Positions 18,067 through 26,234 of a stretch of DNA of 64,000 nucleotides are shown in pieces. The number at the start of each line of letters is the position of its first letter. The stretch's first letter is position 1. The stretch is from Acidobacteriota bacterium (GTDB taxonomy: Bacteria > Acidobacteriota > Terriglobia > Acidiferrales > UBA7541), in NCBI GenBank assembly GCA_013287135.1, contig JABDEK010000002.1:54694-118693 (forward strand), given 5' to 3'. Both the position numbers and the translations under genes were made by a program. The notes beneath the pieces were generated by a model. It was not told the DNA's origin. It did no database searches and worked only from the letters and a program-made list of their open reading frames with translations.

Positions 18067-19412
18067 ACAAAATGCTTCGCATTCGAGCCGCCAAGTATCA
18101 AGTAATCGCATTGTTGTTGGTGCTTTTGTTGGCGTTTCCACTTTGGTCGCAGCGGGCTGCCAACGTTTACGCGATCAAGAACGCGAAGATTTACACGTTA
18201 GCCGAGCCGCCGATTGAAAAAGGCGTTGTGGTGATTCGCGACGGGAAAATTGCTGCCGTAGGCGCAGACCTCCCAATTCCGGAAGGCGCGCAAGTGATCG
18301 ATGCGGTGGGGCTGGAAGTTTACCCGGGGATGTTCGACCCCATCACTCAGATTGGGTTGAACGAAGTTGGAGCGGTTAGCGCGACTGTAGATACCAACGA
18401 GCTTGGTGATTTTAATCCCGAGCTGATCGCTGCGACGGCGGTTAATCCTGCGTCTGCGCATATTCCGGTAACGCGCGCGAGTGGGATCACCGAAGTGATC
18501 TCAGCGCCGGGTGTTGGAGGCTTTGATTCGCAAAGCAGCGGAATCATTGCGGGCCAAGCTTCCGCGTTCAATTTGGCCGGGTGGACCATGGGGGAAATGC
18601 AAATCAATCCCTCGGTTGCCATGGTGCTGAACTGGCCCTCGATACAAACGAGCTCGTTTGATTTTTCAACATTCAGCATGAAGGAGAAACCCTATGAGGA
18701 TGCCAAGAAGGAGTACGACAAGTCGGTTAACCAGCTTTCCGATTGGCTAACGCGCGCCCGCCATTATGCGCAGGCGAAAGAAAAAGGTTCGCTCGATCTT
18801 TTTGTGCGCGATTTAAAGCTCGAAGCGCTGGTTCCGGTGGTTGAGGGCAAACTTCCCGTCTTGGTTATGGCAGACGAAGCTCGCGACATTCGCAACGCAA
18901 TCAACTTTTGCACCAAGCAAAATCTTAAGATGATTCTCGCTTCCGGCGCGGAGAGTTGGAAAGTGAAGGACCTTCTGAAAGAGAAAAAGATTCCCGTAAT
19001 TCTCGGCCCTACCGAGAGGCTGCCAGAACAAGATGACACTGCGTACGATAAGCCTATGACCCAGCCATCTGAATTAAACGCGGCTGGAATTCAATTTGCA
19101 TTCTCCAGCTTCGGTACGTCTTTCTCGCGCAGACTCCCGCAATATGCGGGAACGGCTGTGGGCTATGGCTTATCACACGATGAAGCTTTGAAAGCCGTGA
19201 TGCTGAACGCCGCGCAAATCTTCGGACTTGCGGACCAACTCGGCACCATCGAGCCGGGAAAACTGGCGAACCTGATCGTGACGACTGGAGACCCGCTCGA
19301 AATTCAAACGGAAGTTCGTTACCTTTTTATCAAAGGCCAGCTCACCAGCACGGACAACCGGCATAAACATCTCTACGAGCAGTATCGAAAACGTCTGGCG
19401 CCGGCTCGCTGA
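18063..19412 (+). CDS. Amidohydrolase-fold exported protein lacking the metal-binding HxH (third of three)
   Basis: A 449-residue protein with a signal peptide ending near LWSQ. It has the same two-part sandwich (IKNAKIYTLAEPP... and LGTIEPGKLANLIVTTGDPL) as its neighbours, but the strand-1 motif is PGMFDPITQIG at 88-98 in place of PGxxDxHxH. No later His or Asp ligands are recognisable. It resembles the first gene of the set more than the active middle one. It is likely a non-catalytic paralogue acting with the middle enzyme, translated through an ATGA overlap. An alternative is that it keeps a metal-independent activity. Confidence 0.85.
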   Translation: MNKMLRIRAAKYQVIALLLVLLLAFPLWSQRAANVYAIKNAKIYTLAEPPIEKGVVVIRDGKIAAVGADLPIPEGAQVIDAVGLEVYPGMFDPITQIGLNEVGAVSATVDTNELGDFNPELIAATAVNPASAHIPVTRASGITEVISAPGVGGFDSQSSGIIAGQASAFNLAGWTMGEMQINPSVAMVLNWPSIQTSSFDFSTFSMKEKPYEDAKKEYDKSVNQLSDWLTRARHYAQAKEKGSLDLFVRDLKLEALVPVVEGKLPVLVMADEARDIRNAINFCTKQNLKMILASGAESWKVKDLLKEKKIPVILGPTERLPEQDDTAYDKPMTQPSELNAAGIQFAFSSFGTSFSRRLPQYAGTAVGYGLSHDEALKAVMLNAAQIFGLADQLGTIEPGKLANLIVTTGDPLEIQTEVRYLFIKGQLTSTDNRHKHLYEQYRKRLAPAR

Positions 19413-19562
19413 TATAGGAGTTCCACATCAGCCCATAAGTGTCTAAAAAGTTCACCGTTAGTACCAAAGTCCCATTGCCGCCTATGGTACGACCTCCAAA
19501 AATGCATATATCGATAGGAGATCTCATTTTCTTGGGGGAAACGGCTTACCGCCGGCACAACC

Positions 19563-21404
19563 ATGGCGCCACTAACGAAAGACACACTGGAAGTTACAAA
19601 CTCCGCCACTGATACGAATAAATTGAAAAGCGGCACTGCGGCGAAGACGGAACACCCCGCTGGGCACTTGCGCGCCGACGCTGTTTCATTGGAAGTTCCC
19701 GTAAAGGTGCACGGCTCGCGCATAACCGAAGTGGTGCGCGATGTTACGCCGCACACCGAACCTTTTGAGGAACAGACCAGCACAATGATCGTGTTTCCGC
19801 AGGGCGCTGTGATACGGATGTCCACAACGGTCACCGTTGGGCAAATGTTGGTGGTCACGAATCAGAAAACGCGGCAGGACGCGATTTGCCGTGTAGTAAA
19901 AGTTCGAACATTTTCCAATCTACAAGGCTATGTTGAAGTTGAATTCACCCACAAACAGCCGGGCTATTGGAATGTTTATTTCCCTTCAGACGGGCCCGCG
20001 CTGGGTAAACCTGCCCAGACAACACTCGTTGAGACGCCTACTCCAATCAAGACGGCGCCAGTTGCGCCCGCATCCGAGAATTCGTGGGCGCCGGCTCCTG
20101 CACCCGAGCCCGTGGTGCAGAAACCAGTTGAACCGGAATCATTTTCGCCCGCTGTGGAGCCGCCAACGATCACGTCGCCTGTCAATGTAGCTCGGAAACT
20201 CGCGGCACCGTTTATCTCCATTGGTTCGCAGGAGGAAGTGCAGCCGGCCGCAACGACGATCACGGCAAAGCCGGTCACTCCGCGCTTGGAAGTTGTGACG
20301 AAACCAGCGGCCCAAGTGAAATCAAGTTCGAGTAGCGTTGTCGAGTTTCCGGCTGCCGCTCCCGTCCAAGTTCCACCAGCAATTCCATCGACAAATTTGC
20401 CGGCCGATACTGCGTCTGAATCAACGGCTGAAGCTGCGGCGGTGGCGGCGCTTTCTTCTACAGCCCCTGTGCGCAGCACCTTCGGCAGTCTATCTGGAGG
20501 CGCGAGCCTCAACGTAAGTCACGCGGAGTCTGCGGTTGTAAGCGAATCGCTTTTGTTCTCTTCAGACGCGACTTCAGCCGAGCACAAGCCCGGCAACAAC
20601 TGGATGTTAATAGCAGCGTGCATCGCCGGGTTGTTCGTCGCTGGAGTTGGAGGCATGATTTATTTCAGAGGTCAGTCTTCGAATCCCAGTGTGAACCCGT
20701 CGAACCGGCCGGTTGTGACTCAGCCTGCCAACGAAATTGCTGCGAACACCGCCCAGCCCGTGGTGTCCAGCCCAACTTCTTCTTCGCCGTCCACGAATTC
20801 AAGCCGCGAAACAGCCGCAAGCGTACGCCCCTCGATAGTCGTCAACGGCAACGCGCCGGTTGAGACGCATGACGCTCTGGTTTCTGTCAACCATACCAGC
20901 GCGTCCGCGAAACAGAGCGAGCCTCGCGTAACGAACGACATGATGAACGCGACTTTGAATTCGCATCCAGTGAGTTCACAACGCACCGCTGGGGGACAAG
21001 CTGATGCTGCTCCGACCGTTGACGCGATGACGCCTCCGCCCGTGTCAGAAAATAATGCGCTGACTGGAATTGGTTCATCCGGTATGGCATCGCCGCCCGC
21101 GCCGGAGCTTAGGCCGGACGGTGCAGTGAAAATTGGGGGTGAGGTGAAGCAGCCTCGGCTGTTGTTCTCCACTTTGCCGATCTATCCGGCCCTCGCTAAG
21201 CAATCCAACACACAAGGTGACGTTGTCGTTAGAGCGACAATCGACAAGACTGGACACGTCGCGCACATGGACATGGTTTCAGGTCCTGTCGTGCTTCGCC
21301 AGGCTGCGCTTGACGCGCTGAGCCGATGGAAGTACGAGCCATCCAAGCTCGACGGCCAGCCTGTTTCCGTTCAGATGTTGGTAACCATCAAATTCCGCAG
21401 ATAA
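19563..21404 (+). CDS. PilZ-like / TonB fusion protein
   Basis: A 613-residue protein. Residues about 38-142 match the acidobacterial PilZ-like beta-barrel (VPVKVHG, VTVGQMLVVTNQKTRQDAICRVVKV, GYVEVEFTHKQPGYWNVYFP) but lack the RxxxR and DxSxxG c-di-GMP signature. A long Pro/Ala/Val linker follows to about 345, then one membrane span (MLIAACIAGLFVAGVGGMIYF), a Ser/Thr/Pro-rich periplasmic spacer, and a C-terminal TonB domain from about 528 (LPIYPALAKQSNTQGDVVV, VAHMDMVSGP, LSRWKYEP). The predicted layout puts the PilZ-like part in the cytoplasm and the TonB part in the periplasm, where TonB domains energise outer-membrane receptors. No ExbB/ExbD genes are nearby. The ribosome site before the ATG is weak. 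Confidence 0.82.
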   Translation: MAPLTKDTLEVTNSATDTNKLKSGTAAKTEHPAGHLRADAVSLEVPVKVHGSRITEVVRDVTPHTEPFEEQTSTMIVFPQGAVIRMSTTVTVGQMLVVTNQKTRQDAICRVVKVRTFSNLQGYVEVEFTHKQPGYWNVYFPSDGPALGKPAQTTLVETPTPIKTAPVAPASENSWAPAPAPEPVVQKPVEPESFSPAVEPPTITSPVNVARKLAAPFISIGSQEEVQPAATTITAKPVTPRLEVVTKPAAQVKSSSSSVVEFPAAAPVQVPPAIPSTNLPADTASESTAEAAAVAALSSTAPVRSTFGSLSGGASLNVSHAESAVVSESLLFSSDATSAEHKPGNNWMLIAACIAGLFVAGVGGMIYFRGQSSNPSVNPSNRPVVTQPANEIAANTAQPVVSSPTSSSPSTNSSRETAASVRPSIVVNGNAPVETHDALVSVNHTSASAKQSEPRVTNDMMNATLNSHPVSSQRTAGGQADAAPTVDAMTPPPVSENNALTGIGSSGMASPPAPELRPDGAVKIGGEVKQPRLLFSTLPIYPALAKQSNTQGDVVVRATIDKTGHVAHMDMVSGPVVLRQAALDALSRWKYEPSKLDGQPVSVQMLVTIKFRR

Positions 21405-21440
21405 TTCGGTTTCATTTTCTTCGACTTTTTCCTGGGATTG

Positions 21441-21477
21441 AAACGGCGCGGAATGCTTCCGCGCTGTTTCTTTTCTT
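21441..21477 (+). terminator. Intrinsic terminator
   Basis: GCGCGGAA (21446-21453), loop TGC, TTCCGCGC (21457-21464), followed by a T-rich tract TGTTTCTTTTCTT. It lies 36 bases after the TonB-fusion stop and ends that transcript before the thiolase gene. Confidence 0.85.
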
Positions 21478-21532
21478 ATCGCTTAGGCATCCAATATAAA
21501 ATCGGTTAAAGTTCTATCTATCGAGGTGATTC

Positions 21533-22726
21533 ATGCGCGAAGCCGTGATTGTAAGTTCGGTGCGGACGCCGGTGGGCAAGGCTCCGAAGGGAACGCTGCG
21601 TGCCACGCGTCCTGACGATTTGGCTGCATTGGTGATCAAAGAAGCGATCGCTCGCGTACCAGGGTTCGACTTGAAAGAAATTGAAGATGTGATTCTTGGT
21701 TGTGCCATGCCGGAAGCTGAACAGGGAATGAATGTGGCGCGAATCGCGTCGCTGCGCGCGGGTTTGCCGGTCGAAGCTTCTGCCATGACGATCAATCGCT
21801 TTTGTTCCTCAGGACTTCAAGCTATCGCTCTGGCCGCGGAAAGAATCATGTCTGGTCAGGGAGACGTGGCCGTTGCCGGTGGCACCGAATCGATGAGCAT
21901 GGTTCCCATGGGAGGCAACAAAATTTCACCTAACCCTTCGCTGATGGATTCATATCCGGACGCCTACCTTGGCATGGGTCTTACTGCCGAAAATCTTTCC
22001 AAGAAATATGGCATTACCCGGGAGCAAGCGGATGAATTTTCTTTTGCGAGCCATCAAAAGGCGCTCGCTGCTATCTCCGCTGGAAAATTTAAAGATGAAA
22101 CGGCACCGGTAGAAGTAAATTACGTGGCTTTTGAAAACGGCGCGTCGAATGGGGCAAAGCCTAAAGCTGTGAAGATTACGTTTGACGCCGATGAAGGCCC
22201 TCGCTCGGATACTTCGCTCGAAGTTCTCGCCAAATTGAAGCCTGCCTTTCACGCGCACGGAGTAGTGACCGCGGGGAATAGTTCGCAGATGAGTGATGGC
22301 GCTGCGGCTGCGTTACTAATGAGCGCGGAGCGCGCCCGAGCGTTGGGATTGAAGCCTCTTGCACGTTTTCTGGCATTTGCAACGGCGGGCTGCCTGCCGG
22401 AAGAAATGGGTGTCGGTCCGGTGTACGCAATTCCAAAGGCTTTGAAGATCGCGGGATTGAAGTTGGATCAAATCGATGTGATTGAACTCAACGAAGCGTT
22501 TGCCGCGCAAGCGCTGTCCGTAATCAAACTGGCTGGATTAGATCCAGATCGCGTGAATGTGAACGGCGGAGCTATTGCGCTGGGACATCCGCTCGGTTGT
22601 ACTGGCGCCAAACTCACCGCTACGATTCTGCGCGAACTCGAAAGACGAAATGCGCGCTACGGTCTGGTTACCATGTGCGTCGGCGGAGGCATGGGCGCAG
22701 CAGGAATTTTTGAGCGCGTTACTTAA
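21533..22726 (+). CDS. fadA: Acetyl-CoA acyltransferase (3-ketoacyl-CoA thiolase)
   Basis: A complete 397-residue thiolase. The acyl-accepting Cys is in [12 protein letters not shown], the catalytic His in [15 protein letters not shown] and the second catalytic Cys in [12 protein letters not shown]. It cleaves 3-ketoacyl-CoA with CoA to acetyl-CoA in the last step of beta-oxidation; a biosynthetic direction cannot be excluded from sequence alone. A GAGGTG ribosome site precedes ATG 21533. It stands alone behind a terminator, but the window also holds fadN and fadE on the same strand, which supports the degradative role. Confidence 0.95.
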   Translation: MREAVIVSSVRTPVGKAPKGTLRATRPDDLAALVIKEAIARVPGFDLKEIEDVILGCAMPEAEQGMNVARIASLRAGLPVEASAMTINRFCSSGLQAIALAAERIMSGQGDVAVAGGTESMSMVPMGGNKISPNPSLMDSYPDAYLGMGLTAENLSKKYGITREQADEFSFASHQKALAAISAGKFKDETAPVEVNYVAFENGASNGAKPKAVKITFDADEGPRSDTSLEVLAKLKPAFHAHGVVTAGNSSQMSDGAAAALLMSAERARALGLKPLARFLAFATAGCLPEEMGVGPVYAIPKALKIAGLKLDQIDVIELNEAFAAQALSVIKLAGLDPDRVNVNGGAIALGHPLGCTGAKLTATILRELERRNARYGLVTMCVGGGMGAAGIFERVT

Positions 22727-22741
22727 TCTCAACTGTCAGCG

Positions 22742-23319
22742 TTACTTTTTCACTGCGTACGATTTCCACAATAACTGGGCCGGACTGTCCCCAACCTGCA
22801 CGAACTCTTCAATGCGCGTCGAGTGGTCCTTGATATCGGAATACTCGCTGCGAAGGTGCATGGTCGTTCCTTTCTCGATGAATTCGGACCGCGTGACGAG
22901 CTTGTCGCCTTCCCAGCGCGACTTTCCTATCACCGCTCCCGGAAAAGCATTTCCAACAGTGACCACCATGTAAGCTTCTTGCTTAGGATCCCAGGAAATT
23001 ACTTGGTGCCCGATTTCCGGTCCCATCGGGCCGCCTCCTCAAAATCTGCGATGATCGAAAATCCTCCGGGACCGAGTCGCGCTTCATACCAGCCCGTGGA
23101 CTTCCCCCCTTCTGGAATCATGGGCGTTTTTTCGTATTCACTATCCGTATTCCAACGTCCGATCAAGAACTTGATGCGCTCCATCTCCGGGCCGGGCTTG
23201 GGCGCCTTCATTTCTTGTGTCGCGGACTTCTTTTGTTCCGAAGGTTCCTGCGCGCCCGCCACGATTACGAATGCCGACGCAATTGCCACAATTTTCATAA
23301 TCTGTCTCATTCTTCTCAT
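22742..23319 (-). pseudogene. DUF1579-like exported protein, single frameshift
   Basis: Two overlapping frames make up one protein of about 190 residues. The first (23319 to 22999) has a signal peptide and the family stretch FLIGRWNTDSEY ... GGKSTGWYEARLGPGGFSIIADFEE. The second (from about 23026 to 22742) continues as GPEIGHQVISWDPKQEAYMVV. They join if one C is restored in the CCC run at 23028-23030, giving EEAAPMGPEIGHQ. DUF1579 proteins have no known activity. The start has a GAGGAG site. It is the last gene of the ArsR-SRPBCC operon. A sequencing or assembly error is as likely as real decay; coupling through the overlapping ATG is a third possibility. Confidence 0.75.
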
Positions 23320-23365
23320 ACGCTTCTCCTCTATTCAAAATTAAGAGTGATACCGAGTGATGCCG

Positions 23366-23706
23366 CTACATTGAGGGCTTGAACAAACCGATCGTGTTTC
23401 CTTCTGGGGTCTGCATCCATGCGAACGTTCCATATGAAATATCAACCGGCGGCACCAAAGTTTTGCCGACTAGCGCCGCTGCTTTGTCCAGATACGTTTG
23501 CACATTGTCGACTCGAACGAAAAAATAGTATAGCGGTGCGGTTCGTGGCCCAGCGCGTTGATGTGTCCATTCACGCCTTCGCCGGGGTTGATTATTACGG
23601 CTCGACCCATTGGTTCGAATTTCCAATCGAACAAGCCGGAATAGAATTCCTGAGTTTTCTTGGTATCGCGGCAACCGATTTCGAACTGAACTATCCGATT
23701 TCCCAT
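23366..23706 (-). pseudogene. VOC (glyoxalase/bleomycin-resistance fold) protein, single frameshift
   Basis: A VOC-fold protein of about 113 residues read in two frames. The first half (MGNRIVQFEIGCRDTKKTQEF, then FYSGLFDWKFEPM) is in one frame, the second (FFVRVDNVQTYLDKAAALVGKT, PEGNTIGLFKP) in another. Adding one T to the T6 run at 23520-23525 restores a continuous YTIFFVRVDNV. The GGAG six bases before ATG 23706 sets the start, ten bases after the SRPBCC stop. VOC proteins bind a metal and act as lyases, dioxygenases or drug-binding proteins; this one resembles the short single-domain type found beside SRPBCC genes. The homopolymer makes a sequence error quite possible. Confidence 0.78.
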
Positions 23707-23716
23707 CTCGTCTCCT

Positions 23717-24520
23717 TTATGTTGCAAGAAGCATTTTTAATTTCTGATTCCAACTTTTCTCTATTTCACTTACGCTCGACGCCGGGAGCCCGTAAATCGA
23801 AAACCAGAATTGCACATCGTGTGGCGCTTTAGCGCCTTCAATCGACAACCAGGCAAGCGCATTGTTTAACGAATCCACGCTGACGCAAAAGCCGCGCGAG
23901 AGAACAACGAATTCCGCGCGTCCGGTCCACAATTCTCCGTTAGCGGCGTGCATTGAGTAGTGCTCGCCTTGACGCAGAATGTGGGCGGCATCTTCAGAGA
24001 AAATTCCGTTGCGCCCGGTTAGCTTGTTGTAAATCGCTTGACGAGGCATATCAATATTTTGTTTCGGCCAGGCGACCAATCGCGGCTTACCGGCGTGGTA
24101 TTCCAGATAGTGGCGCAGGTTCAGCAGCATGAAGCCCCATCCGTAGTTCGTGGAATCGAAATATTCCTGCTCCCAATCTTCGCCGGACATAAAGTTCGAC
24201 TGCGTGACGCGGAGGAGGGTTTTTCCGCCGTGCGACTCGACGGTCCAGTCCACCGTGACCGGCTGGCCCGCCACCATCTGAACCGAACGCAAGCGATGGT
24301 TGGTCTCCCATACTTCAATGTCCGCGGTGCCCGTCCAATCCGGTCCCCAAGAAAGAGAGATTTTGCCACCCTTTCCTGGCTCAACGCTGGCCTCCAATGG
24401 AAACCAGCGCGAAAGCTCTGTTCCATTGACGAGTGCGTTCCAAACCGTCCCTACCGGCGCGGCAATTTCGATTTGCTTTTCAATCCTTACAGCTTCTGGC
24501 GCAGGCTTAGCTTCGCTCAC
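23717..24520 (-). CDS. SRPBCC (AHSA1/START-like) domain protein, second copy
   Basis: A 267-residue protein starting at GTG behind GGAGGG. Residues about 12-145 form an AHSA1-type SRPBCC fold (RIEKQIEIAAPVGTVWNALVNGTELSRWFP ... GGKISLSWG ... GGKTLLRVTQSNF ... GWGFMLLNLRHYLEYH). The C-terminal 110 residues look like a second, more diverged SRPBCC unit. Such proteins bind hydrophobic ligands or act as co-chaperones; in bacteria they often sit under an ArsR regulator, as here. The gene follows its paralogue by 24 bases. The ligand cannot be inferred. Confidence 0.88.
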   Translation of the reverse strand: MSEAKPAPEAVRIEKQIEIAAPVGTVWNALVNGTELSRWFPLEASVEPGKGGKISLSWGPDWTGTADIEVWETNHRLRSVQMVAGQPVTVDWTVESHGGKTLLRVTQSNFMSGEDWEQEYFDSTNYGWGFMLLNLRHYLEYHAGKPRLVAWPKQNIDMPRQAIYNKLTGRNGIFSEDAAHILRQGEHYSMHAANGELWTGRAEFVVLSRGFCVSVDSLNNALAWLSIEGAKAPHDVQFWFSIYGLPASSVSEIEKSWNQKLKMLLAT

Positions 24521-24544
24521 AATTTACCCTCCGAAGGCTTTTTC

Positions 24545-25381
24545 TCAAGAGTTCGGTGCACTATCGACTGGAAAGAACACTGATAAACGGTCCACAGCTG
24601 CTTCGATCTGGCTTTCAATCTCTTTCGTTTCTGACGCGTTCAGTCGCCAGCTAAACACACGCACGCCGAGCATCCTCTGAGAGCCCATCGCAAATGCTTT
24701 CAGCTCAAGCGTGCCACCGATTTCTTCCCACGAAACTGCAACTTCGCGGTGCGTAACTGCAAGCACTTGTCCGTGCAGCGTCCCGTCGTCACGCAATTTC
24801 AGCTCGCAAGAATCGCCAACTTTTCCGATCGATCTGGAAGTCGTAAGCCAGCGCGCCAGCTTTGGTTCGTCTAGAAAATATTCGCGAAGCTGGTCGTAAT
24901 TGAACGAAGCAGGGCGCAGAACGAGAATCACCGTTTTGCTGCACGCAAAATGATTTTCGAGATAGTGCTTCAGGATGGCGAGCGCCATTTTCCAACCAGA
25001 CGCTACGCCTTCATACTCATCGCTCCACGCAGCGTCTTCACGAAAGCCCGAGTTGACGAGTTTTACCAGGGTTGTTCCACCTTGCCGCTCTATACGAACT
25101 TCCAAAATTCCAGTGTCGCCCTGCGGTGGCTCCCACTTCAGTACGAGAAGCTTGCCGGGCTCCGCGTCAACTACCGCATAAGGAAGTGCGTAGCCGAACT
25201 TGTCGAAGAACCAGGTCATCGTTCCACCGGGCTTTGCTTTTCCGCTCGCGCGGTCTGTGAACCATTGGGCAATTTTTTCGGGATTCGCCCAAGCCTCCCA
25301 CGCTTGCTGCGGAGTTGCGGACGTTTCAATCTCAGCGCGAATCATTCGTCCCTTATGATCGAAGCTCTTTTCTTGTGCCAT
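24545..25381 (-). CDS. SRPBCC (AHSA1/START-like) domain protein, first copy
   Basis: A 278-residue protein read from ATG 25381, two bases after the ArsR stop codon, so translation is coupled. The N-terminal half is an AHSA1 domain (IRAEIETSATPQQAWEAWANPEKIAQWF, GGTMTWFFD, GWKMALAILKHYLENH). The second half (YDQLREYFLDEPKLARWL ... DDGTLHGQVLAVTHREVAVSWEEIGGTLELKAF) reads as a second SRPBCC-like unit. It shares this two-domain plan with the next gene, which suggests tandem duplication. Function unknown; a ligand-binding or stress-protective role under ArsR control is likely. Confidence 0.88.
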   Translation of the reverse strand: MAQEKSFDHKGRMIRAEIETSATPQQAWEAWANPEKIAQWFTDRASGKAKPGGTMTWFFDKFGYALPYAVVDAEPGKLLVLKWEPPQGDTGILEVRIERQGGTTLVKLVNSGFREDAAWSDEYEGVASGWKMALAILKHYLENHFACSKTVILVLRPASFNYDQLREYFLDEPKLARWLTTSRSIGKVGDSCELKLRDDGTLHGQVLAVTHREVAVSWEEIGGTLELKAFAMGSQRMLGVRVFSWRLNASETKEIESQIEAAVDRLSVFFPVDSAPNS

Positions 25382-25383
25382 GG

Positions 25384-26034
25384 TCAAAGCGCTCCGTGTT
25401 CTTTTGACTTCGGAGGAATGGGGTAGCAACCTAGAATCAGCCGGTAGGGACGTCCGTTGCCCGGCGAGCCGTCATCACGCGTGTAGGGAGAAGCGTAGCG
25501 CCCGACTGTCTCAAGCACGACCCTGCGCAGTTCCGCTGCAAATTTTGCGCGTTGCTCGGCGCTTTCAAAGCGCAATTCGGATGTGGCGGACAATGTTGCA
25601 AGGCGCTTGTTTTGCTGCGCCGCTTCGCGAGTCGCTTGCCCAAGCTCGGATTGCGCCAGCGCTAGAAATCCGAGCAAGTAGGCGGCGCTGAACGCGTCCT
25701 CTGCTTGCGGCAGCGCTAAGCCGAGTTTTCCCAGTAGCTCGGGCGAGAGAATGTAGCCTTGCGCCGTCGTCCGGTACCTGCGTTCAATCATGTTGCGGCG
25801 GCGGCGTTGGCCGGCGCGCTCCAGGAAACTGGTTCGCGCGAGTTCGCGCACGTGGTAGTTCACCTTCTGGCGGGGAATACGCAGGCGGCGCGCAACACCC
25901 GCCGCCGAATCGGGCTCGCGTAACAAATCAAGAATTCGCAGTCGCAATGGATGCAGCAACGCAGCCGCCCGAGGCATTTCAGCCACCAAGTCCCAGTGAG
26001 GTTCCAGTTTTGCCGTACTGGTTGCAATATTCAC
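25384..26034 (-). CDS. ArsR-type winged-helix regulator
   Basis: A 216-residue regulator starting at GTG. The winged helix spans residues about 20-95 (AALLHPLRLRILDLLREPDSAAGVARRLRIPRQKVNYHVREL) and is followed by a longer C-terminal domain than simple metal-sensing ArsR proteins have. It lacks the CxC metal motif. Regulators of this kind commonly precede AHSA1 genes, and here the gene is the first of a five-gene operon. A 16-base perfect palindrome 36 bases upstream overlaps promoter-like sequence and is the probable operator. Confidence 0.88.
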   Translation of the reverse strand: MNIATSTAKLEPHWDLVAEMPRAAALLHPLRLRILDLLREPDSAAGVARRLRIPRQKVNYHVRELARTSFLERAGQRRRRNMIERRYRTTAQGYILSPELLGKLGLALPQAEDAFSAAYLLGFLALAQSELGQATREAAQQNKRLATLSATSELRFESAEQRAKFAAELRRVVLETVGRYASPYTRDDGSPGNGRPYRLILGCYPIPPKSKEHGAL

Positions 26035-26070
26035 GCCGCCAATTTCACTACGGAATTATTGTTCTGTCAA

Positions 26071-26086
26071 GACAAATTAATTTGTC
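26071..26086. promoter_or_regulatory. Perfect palindrome GACAAATTAATTTGTC, likely ArsR operator
   Basis: The site lies in the divergent region between the ArsR gene and fadE. On the minus strand it is embedded in two TTGACA-like -35 hexamers (at about 26083-26088 and 26065-26070), so a bound dimer would block the operon promoter. It is AT-rich, unlike its surroundings. Binding is inferred. Confidence 0.55.
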
Positions 26087-26234
26087 AATAAGATTCACGC
26101 GGGCCTGCAGTTCCACAATGGATATCCGGGAAGTTAAGCAGATAGAGCAGTCACGAGAATAGAGTTAATCGCCACGCCCGTTTTGTCGTAGACTCTGAAC
26201 TATCGCCTGAGTTCTTAAAAAAGGAGAACGCATC

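Noticed and set aside
16708..18141. A 477-codon open frame on the minus strand
   Set aside because: It lies antisense to the middle amidohydrolase, is rich in His, Arg and Phe and shows no family motifs; it is a shadow of the real gene's codon pattern.
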